DNA from: CAMCXE01 sp046347475 | Lineage (GTDB): Bacteria > Pseudomonadota > Gammaproteobacteria > Pseudomonadales > Cellvibrionaceae | Direction of reading: 5' to 3' | Length of the DNA stretch: 64,000 nt | Assembly: GCA_046347475.1 (NCBI GenBank) | Contig: JAXMGD010000001.1 | Location: 558,001 to 622,000, forward strand | Translations under genes and position numbers: made by a program | The notes under the pieces: generated by a model | Told to the model about the DNA's origin: nothing | The model's input: the letters and a program-made list of their open reading frames with translations, nothing else | Databases searched by the model: none | Shown here: one piece after another, positions 60,327-64,000 of the stretch | Layout: every line of letters starts with the position of its first letter | How positions within the stretch are numbered: the first letter of the stretch is position 1

Positions 60327-61434
60327 TTGCCACCCCGCGCCCCATGGCTGCGATGGTAATAATTCCTGCGGCTGTGCCCCGATCGGCGGCGTTATAACCT
60401 GCTGGCATCACATCATCTATAGTCGCCGCTACATAGCCTTTGCGATCTACCGTGCCCACTACGGGGCCCGCACAGGCATCGTGTATTTTAGCGGTAAATT
60501 CGCAAAACATATGGTTGCCAAATGCCGAGCGATTGGTGCTTTGTGGGTCCACCACTAAATAGTCCTTTATGGGCGTATTACGTGGGAAGGGATTATTGCA
60601 GCGCCCCCAGCCTACCAGGTTAACCGGTTTTATAAAGCCAAAAGGCTGCAAAAATAAGCCATCCACAAAGATACCCAATGCTCCGGAAAACACAATCACT
60701 GCATAGGCCTGATCATAACAATTTACCTCGCCACTGCTGGGATCCATATAGGCCTTAAGTTTAAATCGAGTAGTTGCGCCACCAAAATGTGCGGCACCGC
60801 GAGCAACATCATATTTATGGTTCGGCAATGTAAAGCAAGCCCGCGTTACTTCTGCCACGGCATTGCTGGTCGATGTCATGCTTTCAAAACGCCCTTTGCT
60901 AAATAGGAATCGCAAGGCCTCAATCCACACTCCTTTGGGGCTAAAAAATGCCTGGCTGGCAGGATCGGCAAAAACAAAAAATAATTCAACCGGCGTACGC
61001 CCAATGGATAAGGATCGATCAGTTGCCTCAATACCCCAAGAAATTGGCCCTTTCACCCAGCTTAAATAGGCGGGGGCACTGGTGGATTTTACCTCCACAC
61101 TGTGTTCTCCCGAAGATAATGGAATACTACCTTCAAACACAACACTACCTTTGAGTACCCCGATTAATTTACCATTACCCGAGTAATTTTTGCTGGTAAC
61201 TTTAACTTTCACCTTAGCTTTATGCGGCGCTTTATTAAACGCAAATACCGCAGCCTTTGCAGAAAGGCCTTGCCCATCTACAGCGGCCGGCCAATGGGGT
61301 GGCGTGATTGTGGATTGATTTAGACAGGCTTTAAAAGGTTGTAAAAATTCAACTTCCAGTACGCTTGCCGATAATTCCTTATCGGGGTCGTCTTTGGTAA
61401 TGCTGACATTTACGCTCTCACCAATTTGTGTCAT
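60316..61434 (-). CDS. Papain/transglutaminase-like cysteine protein without signal peptide, candidate type VI effector
   Basis: A 372-residue protein. The N-terminal half (about 1-155) is beta-rich (VKVKVTSKNYSGNGKLIGV; SIPLSSGEHSVEVKSTS). The C-terminal part (about 195-330) carries a plausible catalytic triad: Cys239 in VNCYDQAYAV, His308 in FGNHMF and Asp319 in IHDACAGP, in the Cys-His-Asp order of transglutaminase-like and NlpC-like enzymes. No signal peptide is present, and the following gene encodes an exported protein. Upstream lies a degenerate ketoacyl-synthase-like gene. The set resembles orphan type VI secretion cargo clusters, but no VgrG, Hcp or PAAR gene is in the window. Confidence 0.7.
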   Translation of the reverse strand: MTQIGESVNVSITKDDPDKELSASVLEVEFLQPFKACLNQSTITPPHWPAAVDGQGLSAKAAVFAFNKAPHKAKVKVKVTSKNYSGNGKLIGVLKGSVVFEGSIPLSSGEHSVEVKSTSAPAYLSWVKGPISWGIEATDRSLSIGRTPVELFFVFADPASQAFFSPKGVWIEALRFLFSKGRFESMTSTSNAVAEVTRACFTLPNHKYDVARGAAHFGGATTRFKLKAYMDPSSGEVNCYDQAYAVIVFSGALGIFVDGLFLQPFGFIKPVNLVGWGRCNNPFPRNTPIKDYLVVDPQSTNRSAFGNHMFCEFTAKIHDACAGPVVGTVDRKGYVAATIDDVMPAGYNAADRGTAAGIITIAAMGRGVASVE

Positions 61435-61704
61435 AGAGTGTGAACCGTTGAGTAAATTTCTTAAATTAATTCCGATATTTTACTTTTTAATAAGCGCCTG
61501 AGTGGGGCGCTTGAATTTCATCCTGGTCGCCGTGCTTGCGGCGAGTGTAAAAAATAAAAATGTATTAACCGGAGGGCTTTTATTGCTGGGGTAATCATCT
61601 GTGGCCCTAAATAGAGTTCGTTTTGGTTTGGGTTTATCAAGTGGTTATTGAGCAAATGGCTTCTATAGTTAGCTATAATTCTTTCGTGTTGTACCGCTTA
61701 GCAA
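61435..61704. other. Short intergenic region before the papain-like gene
   Basis: The 270 bases hold no gene. The sequence gcgcctgagtggggcgc at about 61494-61510 can form a small hairpin, a possible weak terminator for the ketoacyl-synthase-like gene read from the right. Confidence 0.35.
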
Positions 61705-62772
61705 TTATTCGATGGCTATGGACTCTAGCACCACCGCGCTGCGGCAACCAAAATCAGCGCTGCAGCTAACTAAATAGGCATCGGTGTCTGGCTGTTGCAA
61801 TAAATCCCTAGCGGCCAAGGCAACCAGTGCCGGAGCGCTAGCGGCACCTAAATCGCCGATGCTATCGGCGGGGTGGTGCAGGGTTAAATTTGCCTTTAGG
61901 GCTGCTGCATTACGCACTCTAGCTACGCCCAATTCGCGGGCCCAATAACGTTCACCATTCATGCTGGAATATATTGCACTTATAGGGCGAGGCGAGGCGC
62001 TTTGCTGTTGATAGTGTTGAAGTGCCGATTTAAATGCCGTATCTAAGCCGCGTCCTAAATTGGCTTGTTGGCTATAAATGTGGCCCGGTTCATCAGCAAG
62101 CCCCGGTGCATGTACCGCGACAATTTTGCCATTCAGGGGCGAAGCCAAATGCAGGTGAGGTGTTAGCAGAATAAAAGCTGCGCCTTCACCGGGTGCAAAT
62201 CCATCGCTGTTATTCTCCGCCAATAGCCGATTGCTTTGATCATGCTTATCCAGGCGTTGCTGATCAAAATAACTGTCGGCCCCGCCTATTAAAATATAGT
62301 CCTGCGAGCCTTTGGTTAAATAATTATAGGCAAAATCTACGGCGGCCAAACCCGCCGCTCGCCCGGCGCACAAAGCGCGCAACCAGTCTGCGTTGATCCA
62401 GGGAGCACAGGTTTGCGCAATAAATTGGCTTAAATGGTCAAATTCCTGGCTGGCTGAATTTGCTTCGGGTAATGCCAGGAGTGTTGGAATTATATTTTCT
62501 TTACTTAGCTGTGCGCAGGCTTCTGTAATAGCGCGCAAGGTTATATTCTGCAGTTTATCGCCATAGGTGAGCAGATTGCTATGGCCACCATCGCCAGTGA
62601 AAAAGCTATCGGGGATTTGTGCTGCGGTAATCGGTTTGAACTGTTGATTAAAAAAATCACAAGCGCTGTAGCCGCTCAGCCCTGCTTTTATCGCAGCATA
62701 GGTTTGCGGTAGGCTGCCACCTAAGGCTGATACCATACCCATGCCTGCAATATAGAAAATAGTCGTGTTCAT
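61705..62772 (-). CDS. Degenerate beta-ketoacyl-synthase-like (thiolase fold) protein
   Basis: A 355-residue protein with the thiolase-fold pattern of ketoacyl synthases: IAGMGMVSALGGSLPQTYAAIKAG at the N-terminus, C135 in ALCAGRAAGLAAVDFA at the nucleophile position, LIGGADSYFD, and FAPGEGAAFILL (about 192-203). The two catalytic histidines cannot be found: the H-G-T-G-T region reads SSMNGERYW and the G-H-x-x-G-A region reads IGDLGAAS. It is also shorter than KAS enzymes (about 410). It is therefore probably not a condensing enzyme. Related thiolase-like genes occur in some type VI effector clusters (from memory), which would fit the neighbouring genes. Confidence 0.75.
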   Translation of the reverse strand: MNTTIFYIAGMGMVSALGGSLPQTYAAIKAGLSGYSACDFFNQQFKPITAAQIPDSFFTGDGGHSNLLTYGDKLQNITLRAITEACAQLSKENIIPTLLALPEANSASQEFDHLSQFIAQTCAPWINADWLRALCAGRAAGLAAVDFAYNYLTKGSQDYILIGGADSYFDQQRLDKHDQSNRLLAENNSDGFAPGEGAAFILLTPHLHLASPLNGKIVAVHAPGLADEPGHIYSQQANLGRGLDTAFKSALQHYQQQSASPRPISAIYSSMNGERYWARELGVARVRNAAALKANLTLHHPADSIGDLGAASAPALVALAARDLLQQPDTDAYLVSCSADFGCRSAVVLESIAIE

Positions 62773-63743
62773 TCGCCGGGTGTGCTCGATGGGTATAACA
62801 TCGTAATTTTTTTAGGCTATTTTATTTAGCGCCTTAAAGCGTGGCTGTATGACCACAATGGATTGATGCTGTGTTATCGGTTGTAAGGTTATAGGTCGCC
62901 TCCGCAAATCCACTTTTTGTTGTGAGGCGGTAATATGTCTTGCGGACTCCTTCTATAGTGCTGGCACTAAAGCCCGCTGGGGGATAAGAGTCTATACATA
63001 TGTTCCATTTTTCTCCCTGTTACTTCCTTTGTTTATTTATTCCTTATGGGCATTATTTCCCTTCAGGTGGCATCGCATAAAGCTAATAAATCCGTTGCTG
63101 TCCTTAATATCCTTTTGTCTCCATTTTTAAGCCAATAAAAACTGCTCACTACATCGGTATTTATACCGCTGTACTATCTGCCTTGTTAAATCCTGTGCGT
63201 GCAAAAATACTAATCGAATAATATATCGCCCGCAATTAGCAAAATGCGCAGCAATTTCTAATGTATATGCGTCTGTAAAAACGACCAACAGTTAGCGTTC
63301 GCTAACTCTGCCGATTCCTGATGGGGCCTGGTTAACTCTACGGGCAGGTGGGTGGCGGGTTGAGGGTTATTGCCAATGCTAGCCGCCTGAAAAGGCAAAA
63401 AATAAATGAATTTGGTACTGTTAAAATGACGCTAAAACCATTGAATAGGGTCGCTCAAAGGGAGCTTGCGGTCTGTTTAATTTGTGATGCCAATCGCAAT
63501 AATTTTACCCTCACATTGGCCATCTATTTATGTGTGGGCGACGCAGATGAAGGGTTAACACGACTATATATCCTTGGGGCGTCTGGATTTTAGCGTTGGG
63601 ATTTGCTGGGGATGGGTCCTCAATTGTTTCCTGGCGTGGTTTCCAATGTCGTCCCGTAGTCGTGGGGTCGTCCGCTTTTTTTGCCGAATTAGCCTAACCG
63701 GTCTATTGCTGCCGTTTTTTCAACAGGCTGCTTGTCTTGGAGT
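62773..63743. other. Gene-poor stretch of about 970 bases
   Basis: No protein-coding gene is supported here. It holds the promoter region of the ketoacyl-synthase-like gene at the left and an 18-base palindrome at 63290-63307. An open frame at 63348-63593 has no convincing ribosome site or recognisable product. Confidence 0.5.
63290..63307. promoter_or_regulatory. 18-base palindrome, possible operator
   Basis: agttagcg-tt-cgctaact has perfect 8-bp arms. Such palindromes are typical of TetR-type operators, but no regulator gene is adjacent within the window. Confidence 0.3.
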
Positions 63744-64000
63744 TTAGTTCGTCAATAATTCACCTAGCCATGAATCCTTTTTGTAAAATTTTCGTTCAAT
63801 GTAGTAGTCCAATCGGATTCTGTCGAAGCGGATCAATTTTATCAGGTTGGGCAGCTGCGTTTGTTTGGGGTTAAACAACAACATGTCTGCCATGGCCACT
63901 TCATCCCACTTCTTTTTAAAACCGAGGCCGTAGCAAAAAGCATCATCTTCCGCGCGTACCAGGCTTAAGTGATAGCCTTGGCCCTTTCGGATAACAATTT
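63744..64000 (-). CDS. Partial gene running off the right edge, hypothetical
   Basis: The last 85 codons of a minus-strand gene are visible, from the window edge to a TAA at 63744. The product ends with a Lys/Asp/Tyr-rich segment (VRAEDDAFCYGLGFKKKWDE, then IRFDRIRLDYYIERKFYKKD). The frame is open over its whole visible length and codon use looks coding. The start lies outside the window, and no family was recognised. Confidence 0.65.
   Translation of the reverse strand, partial: IVIRKGQGYHLSLVRAEDDAFCYGLGFKKKWDEVAMADMLLFNPKQTQLPNLIKLIRFDRIRLDYYIERKFYKKDSWLGELLTN

Noticed and set aside
63290..63307. Palindrome as proof of a nearby TetR regulator
   Set aside because: The palindrome is real, but no regulator gene is visible in the window, so only a low-confidence site is listed.
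63348..63593. Open frame of 81 codons on the plus strand
   Set aside because: It starts at a GTG without a proper ribosome site, has an unremarkable composition and no recognisable product, and lies in a gene-poor AT-mixed stretch.

Overview
The window looks like chromosomal DNA of a Gram-negative gammaproteobacterium, most likely Cellvibrionales (Cellvibrio-like). This rests on the gene orders ftsY-ftsE-ftsX next to rsmD-coaD, and nudE / yrfG-hslR-hslO, on TonB-dependent carbohydrate uptake, and on exported proteins with VPLPA/PEP-CTERM tails. No tRNA, rRNA, CRISPR array, prophage or complete insertion sequence was seen. Taxonomy is inferred from content, not from a database search.

Layout. 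0.5-8.3 kb: a sucrose/fructo-oligosaccharide utilisation locus (TonB-dependent receptor, ROK fructokinase, cytoplasmic GH32/68-like hydrolase, ROK repressor, MFS permease) with palindromic repeats between its genes. 8.3-18.6 kb: housekeeping genes (ftsX, ftsE, ftsY, rsmD, coaD, tpm, an SDR, hslO, hslR, yrfG, nudE, cysQ), interrupted at 13.4-14.4 kb by a REP-associated tyrosine transposase (RAYT) and its tandem REP units. 18.6-25.5 kb: a lipoprotein, a Cys-rich secreted protein, then a low-GC accessory stretch of small exported proteins separated by a second REP-like family, a truncated RAYT gene, and an unsecreted peptidoglycan-binding/M23 protein followed by an exported partner. 25.7-31 kb: a proton-motive system in which ExbB is fused to a periplasmic DUF2341-LamG region, followed by ExbD, TonB, a porin-like barrel and a coiled-coil protein. 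31.3-34 kb: a 900-residue lipoprotein.

34.7-48.1 kb is an exopolysaccharide/VPLPA-CTERM region: a ribbon-helix-helix regulator, polysaccharide export protein, outer-membrane barrel, Wzz-type chain-length protein, BY-kinase, five proteins with VPxP sorting tails, and an extracellular nuclease with a C-terminal dockerin directly beside a VPLPA-anchored cohesin-like protein. No exosortase or glycosyltransferase lies in the window. 48.5-55.6 kb holds a DUF4424 protein and a ynbABCD-like phospholipid operon with an added PlsC acyltransferase. 55.8-64 kb holds a polytopic membrane protein, a lipoprotein, and a trio consisting of a degenerate ketoacyl-synthase-like protein, a papain/transglutaminase-like protein without signal peptide and an exported partner, which resembles an orphan type VI effector module. 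The last gene runs off the right edge.

At least seven dispersed palindromic repeat types (called A to G here) fill the intergenic spaces. The most unusual points are the REP sequence read in frame inside the RAYT gene, the ExbB-DUF2341-LamG motor, the cohesin/dockerin pair linked to VPLPA sorting, and the two candidate effector/partner gene pairs.
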